Assembly (NCBI RefSeq): GCF_034718895.1
Contig: NZ_JAYERP010000001.1
Span: forward strand, 248,001-312,000
DNA from: Paenibacillus phoenicis
GTDB taxonomy: Bacteria > Bacillota > Bacilli > Paenibacillales > Paenibacillaceae
Direction of reading: 5' to 3'
Length of the DNA stretch: 64,000 nt
The notes beneath the pieces were generated by a model. It worked only from the letters and a program-made list of their open reading frames with translations. It was not told where the DNA came from and ran no database searches. Below, piece after piece: positions 8,980 through 17,047 of this stretch (position 1 is its first letter; every line of letters begins with the position of its first letter). The position numbers were made by a program, and so were the translations under genes.

Positions 8980-9022
8980 CAGCCCCGGGTCGATGTCTCT
9001 ATCGATTCGGGGCTGCTTTGTT
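8980..9022 (+). terminator. Terminator-like hairpin upstream of the patatin gene
   Basis: CAGCCCCG (8980-8987) pairs with CGGGGCTG (9008-9015), with a further inner TCGAT/ATCGA pairing, and is followed by CTTTGTTT. It lies between divergent genes, so it ends no annotated plus-strand gene; it could be a leader attenuator or the end of a short RNA. Confidence 0.45.
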
Positions 9023-9097
9023 TAGCCGGAAGGAACTTCCGCCTAAGCTAAAGAATATGTATTTTTAGTAAAAAGACGACAAGCGGGGAGATCATCC

Positions 9098-9895
9098 ATG
9101 GAACAAGTAGGTTTGGTGTTAGGCGGCGGGGCCGTACGGGGACTCGCTCATTTGGGCGTGTTGAAGGCGTTCGAACGGCACGGAATCCCGGTGGACGCGA
9201 TCGTTGGTACAAGCATGGGCGGTGCGATCGGAGGCTTGTATGCTGCAGGCATTCCGGCAGAGGACATCGAGGACTTGCTGTATCACACGCCAAAATACCG
9301 GCTGATGGATCTAGGAATTCGCCAACGCGGGCTGATCGGCGGGAACAAAATCTACCAAACCGTCAACGATCTCTTGAGGCAACATGGGAAGGATGGGCTG
9401 AAGATTGAGGATTTCCCCATTCGGTTTAAGGCGGTTGCCGTGGATTTGATGCAAGGCAAACAGGTGATTTTGGATAAGGGCGATTTGGGAACGGCGCTGC
9501 GGGCAACGACGGCGTTTCCGGGGGTATTTGCTCCGCTGGTACGGGACGATCAGGTGCTGGTCGACGGCGGGGTGCTAAACAACTTGCCGGTCCAGGAGCT
9601 GAAGCGGAAGGATGTGGGACTGATAATTGCGGTGGATGTGACGCGCGAGCATGAGAAGAAGCCGCCCCGCAATATGATTGAGGTCGTTTACCGCTCTTAC
9701 AGTTTGATGACCGCCGAACGGAAGCATACCAGCCTGCGGTTAGCGGATATCGTCATCCGACCGGATGTCGGTCATGTGTCCGCGTTTGATTTTTCAAAAA
9801 TGGCCGATTGCATCAAGGCAGGGGAGGAAGCGGCTGAGGGCATGATGGATGAGCTCAAGGCTGAGGTGAAGCGGGTGAAGCCGGATTTCCTCTGA
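9098..9895 (+). CDS. Patatin-like phospholipase family protein (RssA/YlbK-like)
   Basis: 265 residues. The patatin Ser-Asp dyad is visible: oxyanion GGGAVRG near residue 8, nucleophile Ser39 in GTSMG and Asp156 in VDGGVLNN. These proteins hydrolyse acyl esters of lipids at the membrane or in the cytoplasm; there is no signal peptide. CGGGGAG (9084-9090) lies 7 nt upstream of the ATG. It is a single gene preceded by a terminator-like hairpin and followed by a hairpin and a repeat element. Substrate unknown. Confidence 0.93.
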   Translation: MEQVGLVLGGGAVRGLAHLGVLKAFERHGIPVDAIVGTSMGGAIGGLYAAGIPAEDIEDLLYHTPKYRLMDLGIRQRGLIGGNKIYQTVNDLLRQHGKDGLKIEDFPIRFKAVAVDLMQGKQVILDKGDLGTALRATTAFPGVFAPLVRDDQVLVDGGVLNNLPVQELKRKDVGLIIAVDVTREHEKKPPRNMIEVVYRSYSLMTAERKHTSLRLADIVIRPDVGHVSAFDFSKMADCIKAGEEAAEGMMDELKAEVKRVKPDFL

Positions 9896-10133
9896 AGGAA
9901 GCTGGTGAATTCCGAATATTTGTTTTGACCGATTTAGAAGAACAAAAATGGGGGAGTTCCATGCGCTGCATCCGATACGACAATCATGGGCGACGCTGAT
10001 TGCGATTGGGGCCAAACGGTTGGAAACGAGGAGCTGGAGAATTTTTAAGCTGATCTTCAGGTTTCTGTAATGTTCCTTTAAGAAACCGATGCTATTCTTT
10101 AGATACTCCCTCTTCTTTAATTGATATAGATAT

Positions 10134-10167
10134 GAAGAAGCCACTCCGTACCAGGGGTGGCTTCTTC
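10134..10167. terminator. Strong hairpin, probable terminator between convergent genes
   Basis: GAAGAAGCCACTCC (10134-10147) pairs with GGGGTGGCTTCTTC (10154-10167) with one mismatch. No clean T run follows on either strand, so termination is inferred from stem strength and position between the patatin and opuAC genes. The rest of 9896-10133 shows no gene. Confidence 0.5.
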
Positions 10168-10189
10168 CATTTCCTTAGGTGTAAAAAAG

Positions 10190-10375
10190 CTAACGGAACG
10201 AGGAGACCTTATTTCTATTCCTACCAGGGTTAAAACAGATGTAACGGAACCAGATGACCTTATTTGGGCTATAGGCAGCGAATTCGCTGGTATTAGCATC
10301 AAATAAGGTCTTTAAGTTCCGTTACAGCGGGAAATCACCGGGAAATAGTACAATAAGGTCTCTGAGTTCCGTTAC
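10190..10375. repeat. Four-unit intergenic repeat element, family 1, copy A
   Basis: Four 25-nt units. Two are direct (10190-10214, 10241-10265) and two inverted (10301-10325, 10351-10375). The unit is TAACGGAAC, four variable bases, then AGACCTTATTT. Unit starts are 51 and 50 nt apart within each pair. The whole 186 bp can fold as one long hairpin, outer unit with outer and inner with inner. It ends 12 bp from the opuAC stop. A second copy with the same layout is at 39072-39256, sharing also the segment CAGCGGGAAAT between the inverted units. Confidence 0.9.
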
Positions 10376-10387
10376 GGGTAAAGGTGA

Positions 10388-11332
10388 TTACTTCAAATCC
10401 TCGATCGAGTTAATGTCCATGTAAACTGGAACGACCAGGCCGGTTTTGACGCCAGTCATGTTCGCGCCGAGATCCTCAACTTGTTCGCCGTATTTATCCC
10501 AATAATCCGCATGGGTGAGCGGCAGCCATGCTGCTGCAGTTGCATCAACGTCACCGCTGGCGACACCGGTCCACATTGGACCCGCTTCGACTTGGAGGGA
10601 CTCGACGTCATAACCCAGCTTGCTTTCGAGTACATATTCCAGCAGGTTGGTGCTGGCGATTTCCGAATCCCATGCCACATAGCTCAGCTTGAGTTTGTCG
10701 CCGTTCACCGGTGTCAAGCCTTCGGTCCAGCTGTCCACGCGGTCGGCATGGCTGTCTGCCCAGGCTTTGGCGGCTTCCGCCGGGTCCTGACCTTCCTGAA
10801 TCGCCGTCATAATCTCGCCCATTTCAACCGAAGTCCACTCGAAGCGGTTGAGGAACTCATAGGCGGTCGGATGGTCTTCCTTCAAGCCTTTCCGCGCCAG
10901 CGTGTGAATTTCTTCGGCTTCCCCGTAAACCTTCTGCGGATCCTCCAAATATTTCAGATCGTATTTGGAGAACATCCAGTGCGGGGTCCAGCCGGTAACA
11001 ATGATCGGTTTTTCGGATTTCACCGCTTTGTCCAGCATCGCCGTCATGGCTGCGCCGGAGCCCTCAATCAGCTTCCAGCCGTCCAAGCCGTAGGTTTCGA
11101 TCGCTTGACTTGTCGCCTTCATAATTCCAGCACCAGGGTCAATCCCGATGATTTCGTAGTTGACTTGCTCGCCGACGGCTCCGGCTGAGGTGTTGCCCCC
11201 GTTCGCCGAAGCATCCGGCGTGTTGTTGGCACCGCCGGCCGAAGGATTGTTCGCTTGCCCGCAGGCGGACAACGCCAACATGCTCACTAATCCTGCCAGT
11301 ACCATCAACTTCCTCGTCTTCTTCAATTTCAT
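10388..11332 (-). CDS. opuAC: Glycine betaine ABC transporter, substrate-binding lipoprotein
   Basis: 314 residues. It has a lipoprotein signal peptide with lipobox LSAC and modified Cys24, then a low-complexity linker to about residue 55. The mature domain has the lobe order of B. subtilis OpuAC, with GWTPHWMF in the first half and AYVAWDSEIAST-like and GPMWTG motifs in the second (here SYVAWDSEIAST). The Trp residues in GWTPHW and AAWLP form the aromatic box for the quaternary ammonium group. It is the last gene of opuAA-opuAB-opuAC, one base after opuAB. Its role is uptake of glycine betaine for osmoprotection. Confidence 0.95.
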   Translation of the reverse strand: MKLKKTRKLMVLAGLVSMLALSACGQANNPSAGGANNTPDASANGGNTSAGAVGEQVNYEIIGIDPGAGIMKATSQAIETYGLDGWKLIEGSGAAMTAMLDKAVKSEKPIIVTGWTPHWMFSKYDLKYLEDPQKVYGEAEEIHTLARKGLKEDHPTAYEFLNRFEWTSVEMGEIMTAIQEGQDPAEAAKAWADSHADRVDSWTEGLTPVNGDKLKLSYVAWDSEIASTNLLEYVLESKLGYDVESLQVEAGPMWTGVASGDVDATAAAWLPLTHADYWDKYGEQVEDLGANMTGVKTGLVVPVYMDINSIEDLK

Positions 11333-11333
11333 C

Positions 11334-12179
11334 TCAATCTCCCCTTTGTGTTTTGGATTTAAACAGGTTTTGCGTAAAGCGGTCGAGCACGATGGCTAGG
11401 ACAACCACGGCCAAACCGGCTTCAAAGCCTTGCCCGATCTTCAGTTGGGTGACCGCCCGGTAGACGGTGGCCCCGATGCCCTGCGCGCCGATCATGGAGG
11501 CGATGACGACCATCGAGAGCGACAGCATGATCGTTTGGTTAACCCCGGCCATCAACGTTGGCATGGCGAGCGGAAGCTCGACTTTAAACAGCTTCTGCCA
11601 GACCGTGGAGCCAAAGGCGTTCGCCGCTTCCGTCAACTCGCCGTTCACCTGCTTGATCCCAAGATAGGTGAGCCGGATCGTCGGCGGGATCGCGAAGATC
11701 ACCGATGCGATAACCCCAGGGACCACCCCCAGGCTAAAAAAGGTTACAGCCGGCAGCAGATAAACGAATGCCGGCATCGTCTGCATAAAATCAAGCAGTG
11801 GCGAGATGACCCGATGGACCATTTTGCTGTAGGCGCTCCAGATGCCGATCGGAATCCCGAACAGGATCGAGATCAAGCCGGAGGTAATGACCAGGCCTAA
11901 GGTGTTCATGGTCTCGGTCCAATAGCCAAGGTTATCGATCAGCAGAAAACCGATTACGGTGAACAAGGTCAGCTGCCATTTTCCAATCAAATAAGCGATG
12001 ATTCCGACGATGGCAATAAACAGCAGCGGATGCGGCAGCAGGAACAATCCGGCGAAAAAGTTAACGATGGTCTCAATCGTCATGGACAATCCGTCGAAAA
12101 ATCCTCCAAGCGACCGCTCCATGGCGTCAACCAGCGATTCAATCCACTCGGCCAGCGGCAATTTCGGGATGAATTCCAT
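11334..12179 (-). CDS. opuAB: Glycine betaine ABC transporter, permease
   Basis: 281 residues with about six hydrophobic segments and the binding-protein-dependent permease loop ELTEAANAFGSTVWQKLFKVELPLAMP (EAA motif) around residues 180-206, which contacts the ATPase. The N terminus (MEFIPKLPLAEWIESLVDAM) is the amphipathic lead typical of OpuAB/ProW. Its start overlaps the opuAA end by 41 nt, and a strong GGAGGTG site precedes the ATG. It forms the membrane channel for betaine uptake. Confidence 0.95.
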   Translation of the reverse strand: MEFIPKLPLAEWIESLVDAMERSLGGFFDGLSMTIETIVNFFAGLFLLPHPLLFIAIVGIIAYLIGKWQLTLFTVIGFLLIDNLGYWTETMNTLGLVITSGLISILFGIPIGIWSAYSKMVHRVISPLLDFMQTMPAFVYLLPAVTFFSLGVVPGVIASVIFAIPPTIRLTYLGIKQVNGELTEAANAFGSTVWQKLFKVELPLAMPTLMAGVNQTIMLSLSMVVIASMIGAQGIGATVYRAVTQLKIGQGFEAGLAVVVLAIVLDRFTQNLFKSKTQRGD

Positions 12180-13386
12180 CTGGGTTCACCTCCTTCTTCA
12201 GTTCATGATGTTCTCCGGCGAGGGCTCCCAGTACGGCGCCGCGTACGATAACGCCCAGCAAACGCTCCTGCTGGTCAACGACGGCCAGCGGAACCTTGGA
12301 TGAGCTCATGACTTCAAATAGGTCACTCAGCACGGTATCCGGGGCCACGCGAGGGCCGTCCGTAATCAGAATTTCCTCCAGGCCGATGCCGGACTTGGCG
12401 GCACGGGATGCGTCTTCGGCTGTAATGACGCCCAGCAGGCGTTTGCCCCGGCCGATGACGAACAGGTTGGAGATGCCCCGTTCACGCATTAGTTCGAGGG
12501 CGACGCGAGGACCCTTATCCAACGTAACGGTTTCCGGCCGGCGCATGACGCGGGCTGCGGTCAGCACCTTGGACAGGTCCACGTCCTCGATGAACCGTTC
12601 CACATAATGGTTGGCCGGGTTCATCAGCATTTCTTCCGGCGTGCCGATTTGAACGAGTGCGCCATCCTTCATCAAGGCGATCCGGTCGCCGAGACGCAGG
12701 GCCTCATCCAAATCATGGGTAATGAAGACGATGGTCTTCTTCATCTTCTCCTGCAGCTCCAGCAGCTCATCTTGCATGTTACGGCGAATGAGCGGGTCGA
12801 GCGCGCTAAACGCTTCGTCCATCAACAGGATTTCCGGGTCATTGGCCAGCGCTCGGGCCAGGCCGACCCGCTGTTGCATACCGCCGCTCAGCTGCTCCGG
12901 CATCTTATGCTCCCAGCCCTTCAAGCCGACGAGCTCGAGGGCCTGCATCGCTTTGTCGCGGCGCTCTTTTTTGGCTACTTTCTGAATTTCCAGTCCGTAT
13001 TCCACGTTCTGCAGGACCGTGCGGTGTGGGAATAAAGCAAACTTCTGGAACACCATGCTGATCGATTTACGCCGCACCTCGCGTAGCTCAGCTTTGTTCA
13101 TTTTGCGGAGATCCCGTCCATGCAGCAGAATTTCCCCCGCAGTTGGTTCAATCAATCGATTCAGCATCCGAACCAGTGTCGATTTGCCGCTCCCGGACAA
13201 ACCCATAATGACGAAAATTTCACCTTCGCGGATGTCCAAGCTGACTTGGCCGACGCCGATGGTGATGCCTTTTTCCTTGAGCAGACGCTCTTTGGTGTAG
13301 CCTTGCTTCAACAATGGAATGGCCTGCTCGGCATGCGGGCCAAATAACTTGCTGACTTCACGAACTTGTAATATTGGCTGATTCAT
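12139..13386 (-). CDS. opuAA: Glycine betaine ABC transporter, ATP-binding protein with CBS pair
   Basis: 415 residues. Walker A is GLSGSGKST near residue 65, the signature is LSGGMQQR, and Walker B is ILLMDEAFSALD. Residues from about 270 form two CBS domains, which in the related OpuA systems sense ionic strength. The N-terminal region (LFGPHAEQAIPLLKQG) is typical of the ProV/OpuAA branch. First gene of the opuA operon; AAGGAGTG precedes the ATG. It is divergent from a GbsR-type regulator, with a palindromic box in the 346-bp gap. Confidence 0.96.
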   Translation of the reverse strand: MNQPILQVREVSKLFGPHAEQAIPLLKQGYTKERLLKEKGITIGVGQVSLDIREGEIFVIMGLSGSGKSTLVRMLNRLIEPTAGEILLHGRDLRKMNKAELREVRRKSISMVFQKFALFPHRTVLQNVEYGLEIQKVAKKERRDKAMQALELVGLKGWEHKMPEQLSGGMQQRVGLARALANDPEILLMDEAFSALDPLIRRNMQDELLELQEKMKKTIVFITHDLDEALRLGDRIALMKDGALVQIGTPEEMLMNPANHYVERFIEDVDLSKVLTAARVMRRPETVTLDKGPRVALELMRERGISNLFVIGRGKRLLGVITAEDASRAAKSGIGLEEILITDGPRVAPDTVLSDLFEVMSSSKVPLAVVDQQERLLGVIVRGAVLGALAGEHHELKKEVNPDGIHPEIAAGRVD

Positions 13387-13523
13387 AGATTCACTCCTTT
13401 TCTAAAGCTTTAAGTTCCCCCTTCGATCTCGGCTTCGCTAACAAAATTGCCCAGCGAGGCAGTATCGCATCAATCCGTGAGGTAAGTGTAACAAATGGAA
13501 TGAAAATAACGCAAAGATGAAAA

Positions 13524-13544
13524 CTGTACGTAAGGAACGTACAG
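13524..13544. promoter_or_regulatory. Candidate GbsR-type operator between opuA and its regulator
   Basis: A perfect inverted repeat, CTGTACGT then 5 nt then ACGTACAG, followed by the half-site-like CTGAACGTAA (13551-13560). It lies in the divergent gap, 138 bp upstream of opuAA and 188 bp upstream of the regulator. The rest of the gap (13387-13732) holds no gene and no promoter I can place with confidence. Confidence 0.5.
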
Positions 13545-13732
13545 AAAAAACTGAACGTAATGAATCGGCGGATAACTCCGATATCCTCCCAAATGCTCCC
13601 TAGGCTGCGTCTTTACTTTTGGGCTTGACTTACTTAAGATAGAATAAGCGTTGAGCCGTATGGGGATTTAAGCCGTGCGGGTGGACGCGTTACAGCGGAG
13701 GTTTTTTTGCATATGAATAGGAGGTTGCAAGC

Positions 13733-14290
13733 ATGAGCTTGGACCAGCTCACCGATGAGCAACAGGCTTTATTAATGAAGGTACGTAAACGCGTGATCGA
13801 GGCCATCGGCAGAAATATGGACTTGTATGGGGTCTCGTTATCAACAGGGCACTTATACGGTCTTTTGTTCTTTGCCGACAAGCCGATGACTTTGGACGAG
13901 ATGGGCAAGGAAATGAAGATGAGCAAAACCAGCATGAGTACGGGCGTCCGCACCCTGCTGGATCTCAAAATGGTCAATAAAGTGTGGGAGAAAGGCTCCC
14001 GCAAGGACTTATATGAAGTGGAATATGACTGGTACCAGACGTTTACGGACTTCTTCGCAATTAAATGGAGAAAAGCGGTGGAGAGCAACATCCTGGTGCT
14101 GCGTCGCTCCATTGATGAATTAACCAAAGCGATGGTGGTAGAGGAGGAAGGACCGCTCCGTAAGGTATTGGAAGAAGACGTACGTAAGATGAAAGAATCG
14201 GTGAAATATTACGAATGGCTGGACCGCCTGATCGACGCGATGGAAAGCGGAGAGATCTATAAGCTGGTCCCCAAGGAAACCGAATCCTGA
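13733..14290 (+). CDS. GbsR/MarR-family transcriptional regulator
   Basis: 185 residues of the GbsR family: an N-terminal winged helix (GVSLSTGHLYGLLFFADKP, then MSKTSMSTGVRTLLDL as recognition helix, residues about 30-85) and a helical C-terminal effector and dimer region. In B. subtilis, GbsR and OpcR repress glycine betaine synthesis and uptake genes and respond to choline. Its divergent position to opuA strongly suggests that it controls the opuA operon. AGGAGG sits 8 nt before the ATG. It ends before a bidirectional terminator. Confidence 0.9.
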   Translation: MSLDQLTDEQQALLMKVRKRVIEAIGRNMDLYGVSLSTGHLYGLLFFADKPMTLDEMGKEMKMSKTSMSTGVRTLLDLKMVNKVWEKGSRKDLYEVEYDWYQTFTDFFAIKWRKAVESNILVLRRSIDELTKAMVVEEEGPLRKVLEEDVRKMKESVKYYEWLDRLIDAMESGEIYKLVPKETES

Positions 14291-14310
14291 CTTTCTTGTA
14301 TAAAAAATAT

Positions 14311-14367
14311 AACGCTTATTCCCGATCACGCTGTCATTGCGCAGCGCGGGGAATAAGCGTTTTTTTT
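14311..14367. terminator. Bidirectional terminator
   Basis: AACGCTTATTCCC (14311-14323) pairs perfectly with GGGAATAAGCGTT (14349-14361) and is followed by eight T residues. It serves the GbsR-type gene and probably the convergent hydrolase gene. Confidence 0.9.
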
Positions 14368-14373
14368 GGCGTA

Positions 14374-16860
14374 TCAATAGACTCCGATGTCATCCAGCAT
14401 CAGCTTGGCGGCGCCGCCGCTGAGAAGGAAGGTCAGCCGCTGGATTCCGGTGTCCGGATTGAAGCTGGGGTTGGCGGCCGCAAAGTCTGCCAAAGCTAGA
14501 CGATACGTCTGATATACCGCTTCCGTCGGATGCTTGTATTTGCCGCCCGACAGGTGGCGCTCCAGCCAGGGGTGGATCGTAAACGAGGTGACGGGCAGCG
14601 GTTCGACCTCCATAAACCTCGTGAGCGGCAGACGGACGGAGGTACCGTTGCCGTCGGTAAGCTCTACCTCAACTGTGACGGAACCCGCAGCCAAAGCCGC
14701 ATCGGGCGTATTGTCATCCTGCAGCTCGAAGCTGCGGTCCGTGAGCGAAAAGGCGAGCTCCTCCAGCTGGCCGCTGGACGGGAGGGGAGCACCTTGCTCC
14801 CAGCTTAACGTATAAGTGGACGGCTCATTGCCGCTAGGCTTACGCTCCAGCACGATTCCCCGGGACGGCTTGGTGCCGTTTTGCCGGTTCTTTGCCTCTT
14901 CCTCCTTCCAGGTGAGGTTGCTGCCCGCTGCTTTCCCTCCCCCGGGGAGACTCAACCGGTTCAAATCTTCATCGTAGCGGGCCCAAGCGGTAAATGTGCT
15001 GCGCTCGAACCGGTTGTAATATGCGGTGTCCGGGAGCCAGGCTAAGCCCGTGCGGTAATCCTGCAGCAGCGGGAGATAGCGGCCGAGCTTGGCGCTGGTG
15101 TTCGTTACCGAAGCGGAGCCGGACACAGCGTGGAGAGTGGTTGTTGCTCCGTTATTCCCCGCTCCCGCACCATGCAGCGTCTCCTCAAAGAAAGCCGAGA
15201 TGTACACCTTCGCGATGCTCCGTTGTTCGGAAGGCGACAGCATCCCGTTCCGGCTGAGCAGGATGCCCTTCGGATAACTGACGTCCCGACCGCCCCAGCT
15301 GCTATTGAACTGGCTATGGTTGGCGTCTCCGATGTACAGCGAGGCTTTGAACCGATCTTTGCCTGACGAAAAACTTGTGCGCATGTACTGGCGGTCGCCT
15401 TCGAAGTCGCTGACGTCGCCATCCCGCGCGCCTTGCAGTGTCAAATAGCTGACATCCTTAAGCTGTGTGTATTTTCCGTCCACCTTTTTGTCGGTGGGGG
15501 CGATGGCGGCAACGGCTTGGATCTTGTAGTCCTCTAAGCTCGACATGAGCTCCGCGTCGTCCGCGAACCAATCCTTGTAACCCGCGGCCATCGCTACTGC
15601 TTGCCCGCCGCGGGAATGACCAACCAGTCCGATGCGGGTAAAGTCGATTTTTTCGTATAACGGATTATCCGGTTCTGCGGCAAATGTGCCGATCTGTTGC
15701 AAATGCTTCAGCAAAATCCAAGCTCGAACCTTCATATCGTTATCGGGAATTCCCGTCCATAGAGAGTAATTCAAGAAATTCTCATCGACGGATACGGCGG
15801 TGAATCCACGGCTGGCCAGCAGCTCTCCAAGATAAGCGTATCCGTCATCGGAGAAATCCTCCATCAGGTGGTTGCCGTGAACGATCAGCACGAGCGGGTA
15901 GCGGGTTTGGCTTTCGTCAGTGCTGTCCCCCGGGGCAGCACTTTCCTCCTCCGCTGCGACGGGCATCCAGACTCTTCCGTTCAGCGGAAGTGCCCGCTGA
16001 TTAAATCCCCAATAGGCGGTCCGGTAGACGGACCACTTTTTAATATAGGCGGAGGCATCCACCGTTTCGGAGGTGATGTCGACCGCTTCCCCGTATTCGG
16101 GCTGCCAAGCGTCGTTCCCGCTGCCGTAGGTGAAGGTCGACACCTCATACGGCCCGGGTTCGGCGGGGCTGTCCAGCAGATCGGCCAAGCTTGGCACGGC
16201 CGCTGAACCGACGGCGGCGTCGCTGCTTGCGCCATCGCGCGCCTTGTCATCTTCGGCTTCGCCGGCTTTCCATATCCCGGCGCTTTGCACGCCTTGATAG
16301 GCCGGTACGGCGGAGCCGCCCCCTGGTCCCGCCGCGAACGGCCAGATCGCGGCGGCGGCCACCAGCAGCGCCGCCATCAGGGCGGCTGCCGCTTTATGGC
16401 GCAGCCGCAGCCTCCGGCTGGCGAGCGCCCCATAAAGCAGCCCGGCGGCGATTCCCGCCAGGCTGATCACCGCGGCCACGACCGCAGCCGCGGGCATCGC
16501 TACTTCGTTATAGTAGAAAATAACGAAGGCTGCGGCAAAATCGAACAGGACCGCCCCCGTAAACAGGCGGGGGATCGGCACGCCGATCAAAGCCAGCAGC
16601 AGCGCGGCGGTGTGGGCGGTCAGGTACAGGCCCAGCGTTCCCGCGAGCAGGAACAGCAGCAGGTCGACAGGTCTCCCCAACCCGGTCGGCATGCCCAGCG
16701 CCAGCAGGCCAAACGCGAACATGCCGGCCCCCCAGGGGCCGGCAATGGCGGATCGCCAAAAGGCGGTATCGTATCGGTAAGCATTCCGGATGCGGCGAGC
16801 GATCCGGTAACGCAGCGTCGGCTTGCTCATCAAAAGTTCAGTAACCACCTGAAGTTCCAT
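14374..16860 (-). CDS. Membrane-anchored alpha/beta hydrolase, large
   Basis: About 828 residues. The first 190 residues carry five or six hydrophobic segments. After an acidic linker an alpha/beta-hydrolase domain follows: LVLIVHGNH (oxyanion strand, about residue 320), then GLVGHSRGG with the nucleophile Ser near residue 414, and a later DANHSQF that may hold the catalytic His. The last 250 residues look beta-rich and may be a sugar-binding or lectin-like module. It resembles chlorophyllase/PET-hydrolase-like families fused to a membrane anchor; substrate unknown. Start: ATG 16860 has a weak GGGGGA site; TTG 16872 with AGGAG about 11 nt upstream is an alternative. Unlike its neighbours the gene is very GC-rich in the membrane part. 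Confidence 0.8.
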   Translation of the reverse strand: MELQVVTELLMSKPTLRYRIARRIRNAYRYDTAFWRSAIAGPWGAGMFAFGLLALGMPTGLGRPVDLLLFLLAGTLGLYLTAHTAALLLALIGVPIPRLFTGAVLFDFAAAFVIFYYNEVAMPAAAVVAAVISLAGIAAGLLYGALASRRLRLRHKAAAALMAALLVAAAAIWPFAAGPGGGSAVPAYQGVQSAGIWKAGEAEDDKARDGASSDAAVGSAAVPSLADLLDSPAEPGPYEVSTFTYGSGNDAWQPEYGEAVDITSETVDASAYIKKWSVYRTAYWGFNQRALPLNGRVWMPVAAEEESAAPGDSTDESQTRYPLVLIVHGNHLMEDFSDDGYAYLGELLASRGFTAVSVDENFLNYSLWTGIPDNDMKVRAWILLKHLQQIGTFAAEPDNPLYEKIDFTRIGLVGHSRGGQAVAMAAGYKDWFADDAELMSSLEDYKIQAVAAIAPTDKKVDGKYTQLKDVSYLTLQGARDGDVSDFEGDRQYMRTSFSSGKDRFKASLYIGDANHSQFNSSWGGRDVSYPKGILLSRNGMLSPSEQRSIAKVYISAFFEETLHGAGAGNNGATTTLHAVSGSASVTNTSAKLGRYLPLLQDYRTGLAWLPDTAYYNRFERSTFTAWARYDEDLNRLSLPGGGKAAGSNLTWKEEEAKNRQNGTKPSRGIVLERKPSGNEPSTYTLSWEQGAPLPSSGQLEELAFSLTDRSFELQDDNTPDAALAAGSVTVEVELTDGNGTSVRLPLTRFMEVEPLPVTSFTIHPWLERHLSGGKYKHPTEAVYQTYRLALADFAAANPSFNPDTGIQRLTFLLSGGAAKLMLDDIGVY

Positions 16861-16950
16861 GGCTTCCCCCAAAATCGTAGTCTCTCCTCTTCCCTTATTG
16901 TAACATGGGCCAAGGACCGGGAGAAACAGGGGAATACAGGGGCCGACCCA

Positions 16951-17033
16951 GCTGACCGAACGGGATAATCATGTAAAAGCGTCTGCTGCAGCACCATCAG
17001 CCGGCTGAGTCAGCGGGATAATCCCGTAAAAGC
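16951..17033. repeat. Two-unit intergenic repeat, family 4
   Basis: Two direct 30-nt units (16951-16980, 17004-17033), 53 nt apart, both starting GCTGA and containing CGGGATAATC and GTAAAAGC. The second holds the near-palindrome CGGGATAATCCCG. No inverted partners were seen. It ends 14 bp from the stop codon of the amino-acid permease gene. The spacing matches the other repeat families in the window. Confidence 0.65.
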
Positions 17034-17047
17034 CAGCTCCAACACCT

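Noticed and set aside
10190..10375. CRISPR array
   Set aside because: Repeats are too few, occur in both orientations, spacers are partly shared with the second copy, and no cas gene is present.
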